Source: Coprococcus aceti
GTDB taxonomy: Bacteria; Bacillota; Clostridia; Lachnospirales; Lachnospiraceae
NCBI RefSeq assembly: GCF_025567285.1
Contig: NZ_JAOQJT010000001.1
Coordinates: 62,001 to 126,000, forward strand
Direction of reading: 5' to 3'
DNA length: 64,000 nt
Below, piece after piece: positions 8,192-17,840 of the stretch. Both the position numbers and the translations under genes were made by a program. Positions within the stretch are counted from its first letter, which is position 1; the number at the start of each line of letters is the position of its first letter. The notes below the pieces were generated by a model that was not told where the DNA came from, did no database searches, and was given only the letters and a program-made list of their open reading frames with translations.

Positions 8192-9400
8192 TTAAGATGT
8201 CAATTTATCGCCTGTCAGCCATGTTCCAGAGAGTGATATCTCATCATTTGCTGCAAGTTTCACTGTAGTACCCATCATGCAGATGTTTCCGTCAGGCCCC
8301 ACGATTCCTGTAACCGGCGGTCCCTGCTGACCGGATGATACAGCTACGATCGATACCGGCCTGAAACCAGTCGGGACGGATGCAACACCTACAGTTCCGG
8401 TCCTACCAACAGCGTATGACTTCTTGACCTTACATGACATGTACATCTGCACAACATTGCCGATACGTCTGAGGTTTCTGTTTGTTATATTAGATGCATT
8501 TGTGCTGTTAACCGTTATTGCACCGGATATACCTGTGCCATCAAGTGCCATTCCAATGCCGCTGTCAAGATAAGATGAGCTACCTGTTTTCCTGTTTGTA
8601 CCGGTTGAATAGTCGCTATCTGTTGTCCTCGTAAACGCAAGAGCATTTCCATACATACTATTGTATGCCGCTATTGCCCAGGTCGAATTTAAGGTTGGAA
8701 GCGATATGAGCGGGTAATAGTTGTTGTCAAGAATGGTATCGCCAGCATTAAATACCGCATTATCCCTTGCGGTCAGCCAAGTGGATGCTAAGATTGAGTC
8801 TATTACCTTAAAAAGTGACGCTCCCACATCTCCTCTGACTGTCAGTGACGACTCGCCAGAGTTATCACCGATGATAGTATTCTTTCCAAGCCATACCACG
8901 CCTGCCTTAGCTGCGCTCACCGAACTGTCATTCGTTATGTATATACCATCGCTTCCGATCACAAGCTGCTGCTTCAGTCCAGCGATACCTACAATGATGT
9001 TGCCATCCTTGAATGTTATATACTTTGAATAGTTGTCCGGATCCGCTTCGTCAACGTTTATAAGTTTCTCCCAGAATAGCTTCAATTCATTCCCTGACTT
9101 CTCAACTGACAGAGCCTTGTTGTAAGCTGCCTTTGCCGCTTCATAGCTGCTTGACTTAGATACATCTGAATATGACACAGAACCATCACTCAATATTGTC
9201 TGATCTACAAAGTACAAAGTATTGGTAGATCCACTGGTGTAGCTTGGCTCAGTTGTAACCCATTTCCCACCGGGAGGATTTGCCGTTGGCTTAGCTGGTG
9301 CTGTAGCCGTGGATGACTGAAGTAGATAATATCTTGTTACACTCTTGACATCCTTGACATTAAATATGGTTATTTCTGCCTTGGCTTTGATTGTAGCCAT
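8192..9400 (-). CDS. Probable tail fibre or receptor-binding protein
   Basis: 402 residues, repetitive Ser/Thr/Gly/Asn-rich, with no signal peptide. The N-terminus (MATIKAKAEITIFNVKDV) resembles that of the next gene upstream (MATIKAADQVTVLDVSDA), suggesting a shared anchor to the tail tip. The C-terminal third (GTVGVASVPTGFRPVSIVA and following) looks like a tail-fibre head domain. The position between the tail-tip genes and the lysis cassette supports a host-binding role. Receptor unknown. Confidence 0.65.
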   Translation of the reverse strand: MATIKAKAEITIFNVKDVKSVTRYYLLQSSTATAPAKPTANPPGGKWVTTEPSYTSGSTNTLYFVDQTILSDGSVSYSDVSKSSSYEAAKAAYNKALSVEKSGNELKLFWEKLINVDEADPDNYSKYITFKDGNIIVGIAGLKQQLVIGSDGIYITNDSSVSAAKAGVVWLGKNTIIGDNSGESSLTVRGDVGASLFKVIDSILASTWLTARDNAVFNAGDTILDNNYYPLISLPTLNSTWAIAAYNSMYGNALAFTRTTDSDYSTGTNRKTGSSSYLDSGIGMALDGTGISGAITVNSTNASNITNRNLRRIGNVVQMYMSCKVKKSYAVGRTGTVGVASVPTGFRPVSIVAVSSGQQGPPVTGIVGPDGNICMMGTTVKLAANDEISLSGTWLTGDKLTS

Positions 9401-9412
9401 AGAAACACCCCC

Positions 9413-10498
9413 TTACGCTTCAAGCTGACATGTTATAGCCAGTGAGTTAGGTACATCTCCTGCACCCACCGCATAAGTATTTGAAGACTTCTGGTATACT
9501 CCGCCTGCATACCACTTGACTGTACCTATCCCAGATACTACTCCTGTTGAAGAAATAGTTTGTTCAGCACTGCCCTTGAATACATGTGCTGTAAGTACCG
9601 TAGAACCGGTGTTATTCTTAAAGATGATTCCGGCACTTGATGTAATTGTTAATGTCAGTGCATCCGCTCCTGCATTGCCCTGAGGGCCCTGTGGGCCTGT
9701 TGCTCCTGTTGCGCCTTTCTCACCCTGAGGGCCAGTTTCTCCAGTTGCGCCTTTATCACCCTTGGCGCCCGTTTCGCCTTTGATTCTTGCCCATGTATAA
9801 GCCCCTACTGTTGCCGGGTCTGCTGGGTTATAATCAGTGCATGTGCCGATATACATTCCAACATCTTCTCCTGAGTTGGATGTGAATGTCTTACCTCCAT
9901 CGTTTGAATACTTCACATGAAAATATGGTGTCTTGCCGTTTGTTCCTGGAGTTCCCGGAGTGCCATTTGTGCCATCCTTAACAGTCTGAGTATGTGTGCC
10001 GTCCTTATCAGTGATAGTGATTGTTGTTACACCATTAGCCTTTGTGACAGATACAGTTGGTGATACCCCCTGCGGGCCCTGAGGTCCCTGTACTCCCTGA
10101 TCACCTTTATCGCCTTTAGCTCCTGTTGCTCCTGTCTTCGCTACGGCAAACGAGAACTTCTTGTTGATCGTTACCCCATCAACAACAACTGGGATAGTTG
10201 CCTCGCATGCAGTTGTCAGCTTCGCCGTCAGAGTAAATGTGATTGTGACTTTTGAAGTTCCACTGTTACTTACCGCAGCTGTCACTCCTGTTGGGCAAAC
10301 TATTGCCTTGGCATCTACTGTAACAACGGAACACATGTTATTACCACAATATGCTGCCGCATCTGTTGTGCATTTAGAACCGGCCGCAGCTCCCTGCGTG
10401 TCCCCAAGGAATGTGTATGCTTCGCTTGACAACACTACGTTGTAAGCATCTGATACATCAAGTACAGTAACCTGATCTGCTGCTTTTATTGTTGCCAT
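9413..10498 (-). CDS. Tail fibre protein with collagen-like Gly-X-Y tracts
   Basis: 361 residues. After the MATIKA anchor and a beta-rich domain (about 1-125) there are two collagen-like tracts: GATGAKGDKGDQGVQGPQG (about 128-148) and a longer one starting GETGAKGDKGATGETGPQG (about 240-277). Such triplets form trimeric shafts in phage fibres. The C-terminal ~80 residues form a beta-rich Ig-like tip. It is adjacent to the second MATIKA protein, and both have AT-rich ribosome sites with GGAGG/GGGGG. Confidence 0.75.
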   Translation of the reverse strand: MATIKAADQVTVLDVSDAYNVVLSSEAYTFLGDTQGAAAGSKCTTDAAAYCGNNMCSVVTVDAKAIVCPTGVTAAVSNSGTSKVTITFTLTAKLTTACEATIPVVVDGVTINKKFSFAVAKTGATGAKGDKGDQGVQGPQGPQGVSPTVSVTKANGVTTITITDKDGTHTQTVKDGTNGTPGTPGTNGKTPYFHVKYSNDGGKTFTSNSGEDVGMYIGTCTDYNPADPATVGAYTWARIKGETGAKGDKGATGETGPQGEKGATGATGPQGPQGNAGADALTLTITSSAGIIFKNNTGSTVLTAHVFKGSAEQTISSTGVVSGIGTVKWYAGGVYQKSSNTYAVGAGDVPNSLAITCQLEA

Positions 10499-10512
10499 AT
10501 ATATAATCCTCC

Positions 10513-12483
10513 TTAATCTGTTATAAGTTCACACATGAAAGTTACTTTTGTGTCCACGTCATCTGGTGAAAGGGTAAAAGAAAATCCGTCGTTACCCATT
10601 CTTGAATCGGCGGATGATATTATTCCATATTCTTCTTCATCAAGTTTCTGCCATTTCCACTGGATGTAGGCTGAACTTCCATACACTTCATGTAACTTAT
10701 CTATTTCTGTTATCCTGTCTTTTCCGTGGTATATCACCACAGACAAGACTGTTGATACTGCATTATTTTTAAATACGGTTCCTCTTGATGATTCTATCCT
10801 CAGGAGTGTGGTTATCTCATCTCTGACATTATCAACATCCTGTTTTATGTCACTTATAACGTTTTCTATGTTCTGTTTGCCAAGGGTGAATTTATCTGCT
10901 GATATAGCAAGATGTGATTCTCCCTTATTATCCACATAGAACATTATGAAATTGTCAGAATCACCAATGTTTATCTGGCCATCACTTCCGAGATATGTTC
11001 CCCGGGATGTATTACTCATACTCTCTTTTGCGCCAGAGTATAAACCACCATCCGCTATGTGCCAGCCGCCTATTGTTGCTCCAAATGCCACAAGATCATC
11101 AACAGCTATCTTAGTTGCCGTGATAGACTTGGCTCTGATCACACCGCCATCAAGGCTGTTGTAATCCGTCTGCTCTTTCTCTACTGTGTTACCATCAGTA
11201 TTCAGTTTGTAATACAGACCATCTTCACCCTTGATGACGAGCTTATCCGCTATGACTGTACCACCCTTGATACTGTCTCCCAGGATAGTCACACCAACGA
11301 GTGTTCCTGTGACCTTCTGATCACCGACCACAACATCTTCAATCAATCCCGACTTGGCGAAAAACTGCTCCAGAGCTGCCTTACCTATATTTGCAAAATC
11401 TATCTGTGCATACTTGATAGCCGCATCTTTCGCATCCAGCTTATCTGCGTACAAACGCCTGTATACCTGCTGCACATAGTTCTCGGTTGGGCTTACATAT
11501 GTCGCTTCACTGAGTTCTGTACTGCCATATGATCCGATAGCCGTTATAAGCCCGCCGTCATAACTGAAATCCAAGCTCATGACCGGCACCGGATATGCTT
11601 TGCCATCTCTGCTCAATACCTGTACTATATCTCCAAGCTCAAGTCTCATATCACCCGCAAAACTGCATGTCGTTGGATGATAGCTCATATCCTTCAGCTT
11701 TGCATACAGGCCGTCAAGAATCTCCTGTGTCATCAGGAAGTTGCTTGTTGCTATTCCTGTAAGCCCCTGTCCTGATTTTATTGTGCTGTTCTCATCAACA
11801 GCACATGAGATATACCCAACCTGAAACATGTTCTCTTGCACAACAACATCATCAAACGACCTGTTAAGCCCTACCGAATAATCCGTTGTCGTGTACCACC
11901 TGAAATCAAGCACTCCGTTCCTGTCAAATGTCGCAAACTTACCAGTAAGGCCGGCTATGAACCCAACTGCCTGTCTGTATGTGTAGCCATCAAAGTTTTT
12001 TGATATGTTGATTCCTGACGGAGCATTCTTCATTCTGATGCCTGTCAATGTCTCTATCTCTGCACATACCTCCGATATATCACAAGGATATAAGAGATTA
12101 GACAGATAATATCCTGACATCTTGTAAGCCATCCTGTCGTATGCCGTGAATGTGATCCTGCCATCATCAACAGTAGGTTTCTGGGCCATGAAGTATCCCA
12201 TCTTGACATACTCTATACTGTCATCATCAAGCATGAGGCCTATCTCAAGCAGAAATTCCTTGCCGGTCAGACTTATATCCGGCTGTATCATTGTGATATC
12301 AAGCTGCGTGGAACTGGCGCACCCTATCTCTAAGGTGCTTGTTCCAGTTCCGGCTATACACTTCATATCAACACTGACAAAACCGGATTCTATGACAGTG
12401 TCATCACATGTTATACGTGCTCTGAAGGTTCTGCCATCGCCCATTATTCTATTGCCAAAGTTATCTGATACTTTCGTGTACAT
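10513..12483 (-). CDS. Tail-tip protein, Tal/baseplate hub-like
   Basis: 656 residues. The N-terminal ~350 residues resemble siphoviral tail-associated (Tal, gp27-like hub) proteins: GDGRTFRARITCDDT, then YMKMGYFMAQKP-like and TAYDRMAYKMSGYYL motifs. The C-terminal half is fibre-like, with a coiled segment near 545-560 (IENVISDIKQDVDNVRDEI) and an Ig-like end. It lies between the Dit-like gene and the fibres. No obvious peptidase motif. Confidence 0.7.
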   Translation of the reverse strand: MYTKVSDNFGNRIMGDGRTFRARITCDDTVIESGFVSVDMKCIAGTGTSTLEIGCASSTQLDITMIQPDISLTGKEFLLEIGLMLDDDSIEYVKMGYFMAQKPTVDDGRITFTAYDRMAYKMSGYYLSNLLYPCDISEVCAEIETLTGIRMKNAPSGINISKNFDGYTYRQAVGFIAGLTGKFATFDRNGVLDFRWYTTTDYSVGLNRSFDDVVVQENMFQVGYISCAVDENSTIKSGQGLTGIATSNFLMTQEILDGLYAKLKDMSYHPTTCSFAGDMRLELGDIVQVLSRDGKAYPVPVMSLDFSYDGGLITAIGSYGSTELSEATYVSPTENYVQQVYRRLYADKLDAKDAAIKYAQIDFANIGKAALEQFFAKSGLIEDVVVGDQKVTGTLVGVTILGDSIKGGTVIADKLVIKGEDGLYYKLNTDGNTVEKEQTDYNSLDGGVIRAKSITATKIAVDDLVAFGATIGGWHIADGGLYSGAKESMSNTSRGTYLGSDGQINIGDSDNFIMFYVDNKGESHLAISADKFTLGKQNIENVISDIKQDVDNVRDEITTLLRIESSRGTVFKNNAVSTVLSVVIYHGKDRITEIDKLHEVYGSSAYIQWKWQKLDEEEYGIISSADSRMGNDGFSFTLSPDDVDTKVTFMCELITD

Positions 12484-12493
12484 CCGATATCTC

Positions 12494-12862
12494 CTACTTC
12501 TCTATCAGGTCAACTCCAACCCCTGTATACCTGTACATTCCATCACGTATGTCATATACCGGGTATGTCGGAGTGCCTGCATACATCCTCTTTGTTACAT
12601 ATTGCTTTGTTCGTGGATCCTTGAATTTAACATCAAAAAAAGAATCATAGATTGCACTCTCTATAAGTGCTATCTGTGATTCTGTGAGGTAATTCCACTT
12701 AATCTTCAATGTCATCTTTCTGGCCACGATATCACCGAACATTTCTCCATCCGAGACTCGCCCAGTGTTCTTGCTCCAGATCTTCTCTGGCGCATAAGTG
12801 AGACCACCATTGATCGCTGGATCTGGCATGTCCACTCCATTTATAACAAGCTCTGCTGCCAC
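12494..12862 (-). CDS. Distal tail-type protein (DUF6711 family)
   Basis: 122 residues opening MAAELVINGVDMPDPA and containing TYAPEKIWSKNTGR. This resembles DUF6711 phage proteins found directly after the tape measure, where Dit proteins sit. It probably forms the ring joining tail tube to tail tip. Short spacing to both neighbours indicates co-translation. Confidence 0.7.
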   Translation of the reverse strand: MAAELVINGVDMPDPAINGGLTYAPEKIWSKNTGRVSDGEMFGDIVARKMTLKIKWNYLTESQIALIESAIYDSFFDVKFKDPRTKQYVTKRMYAGTPTYPVYDIRDGMYRYTGVGVDLIEK

Positions 12863-12877
12863 AGTCTCACTCCTTTC

Positions 12878-15800
12878 CTATACCAATATTGGATTCTTGC
12901 CTGTCTGGATGGTCCTGTCGTTGATGTCCTTTATAACAACATCTGTAACCTGTTTGCCGCCGACATATACATTTATCACAGGTGTGTTTCCACCTGACTT
13001 GCCGCCACCGCTGTTCGCCGCTGTGACCGCCCTGTATACACCAGCTTCAATACCTTCGACTATCTGAGCATTATTCGCAACCGCTGTCTTACCATTGCTG
13101 AACTTACCAACAAGCTCTCCGTGGTTCGCCATGAACAAGCCGTCCTCCGGGAAACCGCCAGTCGCAAATGTGGATATATGTCCAACATTAAAACCAATTG
13201 TAGTTCCATCGAATAATGTCTTATATTTTCCGTGAATAATATCATAATAACGGATAGGATTAATCTTCCAACTCAGCTTGTTAAGATTGTCGATAATGTA
13301 AGTATTTATCCATCCAATAACCGTATTTATGGCTGATCTGAAACCGTTTTTTAGTGCCTGCGCAGAAGTAGCTGCTACGATTGTGAACCTTACAGTCTTA
13401 TTCTTCCACTGTGCCGCTCTATTGTTCCACCACGTTTTTATGCTCTGAATCGTTGTCACGGAATTAACGCTAAACTTTGATATCTTATTTTTCCACTGTG
13501 CCGATCTATTGTTCCACCACGTTTTTATGTTCTGAATCGTTGTCACGGAATTAACGCTAAACTTTGATATCTTATCCTTCCACTGATCCGCCCTGTCCTT
13601 CCACCATTGTCTTATAGCCGCTGGTGTAGTTGCTACAGTGGCAGTCAATATAGCGGTTTTATCTTTCCAGTCCTGCAGCTTATCTGTTGCCCAGCCTTTT
13701 ATCTTACCAACAGTTTCCTCATCAAGCGCCGCTGACAACTTTGCTGCTATAGGCAGTGACTTGTTTTCTGAGTCTCCCCACAGGCTCTTTATCGATTCCC
13801 AAATATCTGACAAAGTATTCTTCAACTTGAGACCAACCTCAAGTGCTGTATCCTTGAGTTTAGCCCATACATCTTTGATACCTTCCCATATCTTCTGTGC
13901 CTGATCTGACCAGTCTGTGCTCTTGATCTGATTGATAATAGCATCCCAGATAGCAAGTACCAATTTGTAAAATGCGCCTGCAACACTGATGACAGCCTTG
14001 ATAGCACCTGTAATGATTCCTATCCAGTCTACCGATGTTATTGCATCGACAAGATCTGTACCAATAGAATCCCAGTCCACTTCATCGAAGAATGTCGATA
14101 TACTGTTCAGTACACCCTTTACACCCTCACCGAAGGTCTTACCACCCTCCTTAAAGTCTATCGCTCCAAAGAAGTTATTAACTGTCTTGCTTGCACTCTC
14201 CCCGGCTTTCTTCCAATCAAACGTCTTGGCAAAGCCAAAGCCTGTATCTATGACATTCTGAACCGCTGTACCAAGCGTATCTCCAGCCAGCGACCAATCT
14301 GTAGTGGACAGCGTGCTGTTTAGTGTTTCCGCAAGGGACTCTCCCCACTTCTTAAAATCAAACTTCTTCTGGAATGTATTGATTGCTCCCAGAATTGTGT
14401 TGATTCCATTACCAAGTGTGGATCCTACAAGATTCCAGTCTGTCTCCTCAACTGCTCCATTTAAAAAGTCGGCTATCTTCTCGGCTATGCTGTTGCACTT
14501 CTTCTGGACACTGCTCCAATCAATAGATCCTAAAGCACTGTTTATCTTGTCTCCAAGGGCCTTTCCAACAGCTTCCCAGTTGCCACTCTTGATAGAATCT
14601 GCAAGGCTGCTTGATATATCAACCTTTGTGGTTTTCCAGTTGCCTGTATTCAGTCCGTTTCCGGAGCTGCCGCTTCCGGAGCTTCCACTGTTATCATCCA
14701 GCTTGGTGATCTCGTCAAACCCCAGCAGCACATTCTGCAGTTTCTTTGCACTTGCCGCCGACTGGTCAAGGCTTGCCGAATAATCTTTCTGAGTATATAC
14801 AGCCTTTTCAAATGTTGTTTGACCTGTAAGGTATGCAAAGAACTCAGCTAGCTTGTTGAATGCATCAGCCACAGTGTTCACTATACTTGTAAGTATTGGT
14901 GTTATATAGCTGAGTAGCGGCTGAAATGCTGATAATATGCTACTTTTCAGATAGGTAAATGATGATGCCAGCAGTGACAGATCATTGTTCACAACTGCCG
15001 ATTGCTTCGCAAAGCTCTGCAAGGTCTCACCCATGCCACTCATAAGCTGCATAAACAGCATTGAGAGCACCATAGACTTCACCATTCTGGCAGTCTGTGT
15101 AAACTTAGAGCTTAATCCTGACAGCTTATCTTTAAGTGATGATAATCCTCTTCCTATCAGTGTTGTATTCTCATAAAGAGAGAGCAGTCTGTGCCCAGCA
15201 TTGCCCGCCGCAGTTCCAAAGTTTCTTATGTGGGACACACCATTTTGGAACCTATGAATCAGTGATGCAGTAGCATTACCGACATTCTTGACAGTAGATG
15301 CAAGTCTGCCAAAAAAGCCAGTAGATGTATTCTGAGATGTATTCTGCAAAGCGGCACTGAGCTGTGATATGCGTTCCTGTGCCTGCTGTATAGAATCCCT
15401 TGTCTGCTGCATATTTGCCTGAAGCATTTCCTGCTTACCGCTTAAACTTGCTGACTGTGCCGATGCCGTACTATATGCGTTCTGAAGTGATCTCAGTTTA
15501 TTCTCCTGCTGAGTAATAATAGAGTTCATTCTCTGAAGCCCCTGTGTGCTTCCAAAGTTTCTGCTTTCGGCACTGACTCCTTCCATGGCTGTTTCCAACT
15601 TCTCAAGTCTTCCCCATGCCTGTTCACTTGATGTATCCAGTTCATTCATCTTTTTAGTCATGTCTTCCATGGACATGAACGAATTACCAACATCTATGAT
15701 GTCATAAGGAGACTGCTTGAGTCTCTCCATGGCATTGAATAACTCGTTGGCTGATATTTTATTTTCATCAAGTGTAGTCTTGAGTCTGACCATCTCTGCA

Positions 15801-16507
15801 TTTATGCTGTCGTCAATATTCAGCTCAGACATTATTGAGGACATCGCCTCATAATCTCTTTTTAAACCATCAAGTCTTGTTTGCTGTGCCTGTATATCAT
15901 TACTGGTTTTCTGAACCTTCTGATTCTGTATATCGTACTTCTGATTCACTGCGTCCAGCTTTATCCTGTACCCATTGAGGGTATTCTGCAACTTCTGGAG
16001 CTTGGCCTGTTCCGCATCAAGAGCTTTCTGTGCCTTTTCCTGTGTTGCATCACCGGGATTTCTCGAAACCTTATACGATCTCGTCTCACCGCCATTGTTT
16101 GTATTCCCACCCCAATTAGCTGTTGGCCTTGAGTTGAATACATCCTGCATAGTTTCTTTGACTTTTTTCCATCCGGTCGTTATTTTGGCCGTTTCAGCAG
16201 TGCTCTGCTTTGATACAGTCTGCATCTTGGAATTTATCTCACCAACCGCCTTGCCTGTTCCGCTAACAGTCTTCGTAACCTCTGACATCTGCTTGTTATA
16301 TGCAGCACTCTGCTCTGTGAGCGTCCTGAGGTCTTTTGACATATCCTTGATAGGCTGCGTTATCTCATCCAAGGCACTTGCTATGTCCATGGTCTGTGCT
16401 TCAGTTCCCTTGAGAGTTTCGGTAATATCTGAAAGAGCTTTCTTCAGCTCATTGGTGTCAGCAGTAAACTTGACGGATATCTCCTCTATTGTCATATTCT
16501 GTCCCAC
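12878..16507 (-). CDS. Tail tape measure protein
   Basis: 1209 residues, by far the largest structural gene, sitting right after the tail chaperone pair. The N-terminal ~400 residues are coiled coil (Gln/Lys/Glu-rich), followed by hydrophobic segments near 500-560 and around 810-840 (ITGAIKAVISVAGAFYKLVL). The C-terminus contains Trp-rich repeats of 29 residues (WWNNR..QWKNKISKF). It sets tail length and helps DNA entry. Expected tail length roughly 0.15 nm per residue, about 180 nm, is a rule of thumb only. Confidence 0.92.
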   Translation of the reverse strand: MGQNMTIEEISVKFTADTNELKKALSDITETLKGTEAQTMDIASALDEITQPIKDMSKDLRTLTEQSAAYNKQMSEVTKTVSGTGKAVGEINSKMQTVSKQSTAETAKITTGWKKVKETMQDVFNSRPTANWGGNTNNGGETRSYKVSRNPGDATQEKAQKALDAEQAKLQKLQNTLNGYRIKLDAVNQKYDIQNQKVQKTSNDIQAQQTRLDGLKRDYEAMSSIMSELNIDDSINAEMVRLKTTLDENKISANELFNAMERLKQSPYDIIDVGNSFMSMEDMTKKMNELDTSSEQAWGRLEKLETAMEGVSAESRNFGSTQGLQRMNSIITQQENKLRSLQNAYSTASAQSASLSGKQEMLQANMQQTRDSIQQAQERISQLSAALQNTSQNTSTGFFGRLASTVKNVGNATASLIHRFQNGVSHIRNFGTAAGNAGHRLLSLYENTTLIGRGLSSLKDKLSGLSSKFTQTARMVKSMVLSMLFMQLMSGMGETLQSFAKQSAVVNNDLSLLASSFTYLKSSILSAFQPLLSYITPILTSIVNTVADAFNKLAEFFAYLTGQTTFEKAVYTQKDYSASLDQSAASAKKLQNVLLGFDEITKLDDNSGSSGSGSSGNGLNTGNWKTTKVDISSSLADSIKSGNWEAVGKALGDKINSALGSIDWSSVQKKCNSIAEKIADFLNGAVEETDWNLVGSTLGNGINTILGAINTFQKKFDFKKWGESLAETLNSTLSTTDWSLAGDTLGTAVQNVIDTGFGFAKTFDWKKAGESASKTVNNFFGAIDFKEGGKTFGEGVKGVLNSISTFFDEVDWDSIGTDLVDAITSVDWIGIITGAIKAVISVAGAFYKLVLAIWDAIINQIKSTDWSDQAQKIWEGIKDVWAKLKDTALEVGLKLKNTLSDIWESIKSLWGDSENKSLPIAAKLSAALDEETVGKIKGWATDKLQDWKDKTAILTATVATTPAAIRQWWKDRADQWKDKISKFSVNSVTTIQNIKTWWNNRSAQWKNKISKFSVNSVTTIQSIKTWWNNRAAQWKNKTVRFTIVAATSAQALKNGFRSAINTVIGWINTYIIDNLNKLSWKINPIRYYDIIHGKYKTLFDGTTIGFNVGHISTFATGGFPEDGLFMANHGELVGKFSNGKTAVANNAQIVEGIEAGVYRAVTAANSGGGKSGGNTPVINVYVGGKQVTDVVIKDINDRTIQTGKNPILV
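13398..13571 (-). repeat. Two nearly identical 87-bp tandem repeats inside the tape measure gene
   Basis: Copies start at 13398 and 13485 and differ at only a few bases; a diverged third copy starts at 13572. Each encodes a 29-residue WW..R..QWKNKISKFSVNS unit. The near-identity points to recent duplication. Confidence 0.85.
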
Positions 16508-16535
16508 CTCCTTCCTTTTCGTATTTCTTCATGAT

Positions 16536-16901
16536 TTATTTTTTGCTCTTATCCACATGCCTGTACATTATTGCCTTGTACTTCTCAAGCTCTGCCTGTC
16601 TCTTTTCTTCCTCGTTCCAGTATGGGAATATATCTGATACATTTATATCTCCATCATTCTTCCATACCCACATGGATATAAGCTCAGCCTGCCTGAATGC
16701 TATGTTGGCTTCGTGCTGGTGCTTCCTGCGTTCCCGCTCGTTGTAAACCTTTATCATTTCAACAAGCTCACCCCAGGTATAATCCAATGCCTCAAAGAGG
16801 CCCACACCGGCTATCCTTGCTTCAAAGAGAAGCCTATCTATATCATAAGGGAGTGCTGTCTGACTTATCTTCGGAATCGCCCGCCGTTGGGGTCTGTCCA
16901 T
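16536..16901 (-). CDS. Second tail assembly chaperone, overlapping the first (possible +1 frameshift product)
   Basis: 121 residues from ATG at 16901, overlapping the upstream gene by 59 nt in the +1 frame. It contains PYDIDRLLFEARIAGVG and GELVEMIKVYNERERRKHQ. Position before the tape measure matches the T part of G/GT chaperones. It may be translated from its own start (AGAAGG 3 nt before the ATG, unusually close) or by +1 slippage at CCC TTA TGA at the end of the upstream frame. Confidence 0.65.
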   Translation of the reverse strand: MDRPQRRAIPKISQTALPYDIDRLLFEARIAGVGLFEALDYTWGELVEMIKVYNERERRKHQHEANIAFRQAELISMWVWKNDGDINVSDIFPYWNEEEKRQAELEKYKAIMYRHVDKSKK

Positions 16902-17310
16902 TATCCTTCTGCAGCTTCTCTACCCTTTCCTCAAGGCTGTCAAACATAGTCTTATATGTTGTATTGATGCTGTTCACAACACTGTTTGCCTGATCCTTCT
17001 TGATGATTCCAGAATTGACTGCAATGTCGGTAAGGACCTTTGCAAAGTCCTCAGCTCCGCTTCTGCCGTTCTCAACAAGCAGATCGTAAAACTCCTCTCC
17101 ATCTGTGATCTCGTTGTCATTGTCCTTGTAACCCAGAGCTATGCCAAGAATATCAACCGCTCTGTCTATATCATCTACTGCACCCATAAGAGTTGCCAGC
17201 ATGTTCTCTTCGTACTTCTCCTTGAGAATCTTCTGACCACCTGCTGTAAGTCTCAAGTGAAACTTCTTCTCTGCTCCATCTACCTTGAGTTTGATTTCCA
17301 ATGTCTGCAT
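16843..17310 (-). CDS. Tail assembly chaperone (gpG-like)
   Basis: 155 residues: MQTLEIKLKVDGAEKKFHLR at the start, helical middle, and an acidic low-complexity tail. It lies between the tail tube and tape measure, the invariant location of tail chaperones, which coat the tape measure during assembly. Its last codons CCC TTA TGA (16851-16843) could allow +1 frameshifting into the next frame. Confidence 0.75.
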   Translation of the reverse strand: MQTLEIKLKVDGAEKKFHLRLTAGGQKILKEKYEENMLATLMGAVDDIDRAVDILGIALGYKDNDNEITDGEEFYDLLVENGRSGAEDFAKVLTDIAVNSGIIKKDQANSVVNSINTTYKTMFDSLEERVEKLQKDNGQTPTAGDSEDKSDSTPL

Positions 17311-17395
17311 ATCTGCTTTACCTCCTAAAAAGGCAGGGAGACCATGCCCCCTGCCTGTGATGTATTATTTCATATTGTTGTATTACAAAAATGGA

Positions 17396-17818
17396 TTATG
17401 CTTCTACCGGATCCGTAACCTCCCACTCACCCTGAAGGTTTACAACTGCCTTTGCCTTAATGAGGTTGTTGACCTCGGCACCGGTAACTGTCGTTGTAAC
17501 ATATCCCTTATTCTTGAATACTGTCTTGTCAGGGAATGTGACCTCAACATCAACTATAGCCCCAGCATCCTCAAGGCCCTTGAGTATACGATAGTCTGAG
17601 GTTGTTGCTCCATTGTCATAGAGATACTCTACCTCCCAGCTATCGTTCTCCTGCACACCTGGAACACTTTTCTTTGACTTATCCTTGAAGCATGTAGCAT
17701 CAAGTGATGAAGGTGTTCCTCCAATGTCTCCTATCTTTGTTGCATAATTAAGGGCTGTCTTGCCTATCTTGATATCAAGACCTATTGAGGCAAGTCCCTG
17801 CTTTGGTGTATCTGCCAT
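17396..17818 (-). CDS. Major tail (tube) protein
   Basis: 140 residues beginning MADTPKQGLASIGLDIKIGK, with a beta-rich composition and the pattern TDYRILKGLEDAGAIVDVEV typical of small siphoviral tube proteins. It polymerises around the tape measure. It is located directly after the tail completion gene and before the chaperones. Confidence 0.8.
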   Translation of the reverse strand: MADTPKQGLASIGLDIKIGKTALNYATKIGDIGGTPSSLDATCFKDKSKKSVPGVQENDSWEVEYLYDNGATTSDYRILKGLEDAGAIVDVEVTFPDKTVFKNKGYVTTTVTGAEVNNLIKAKAVVNLQGEWEVTDPVEA

Positions 17819-17840
17819 TGTTTTATACCATCCTTTCTGC

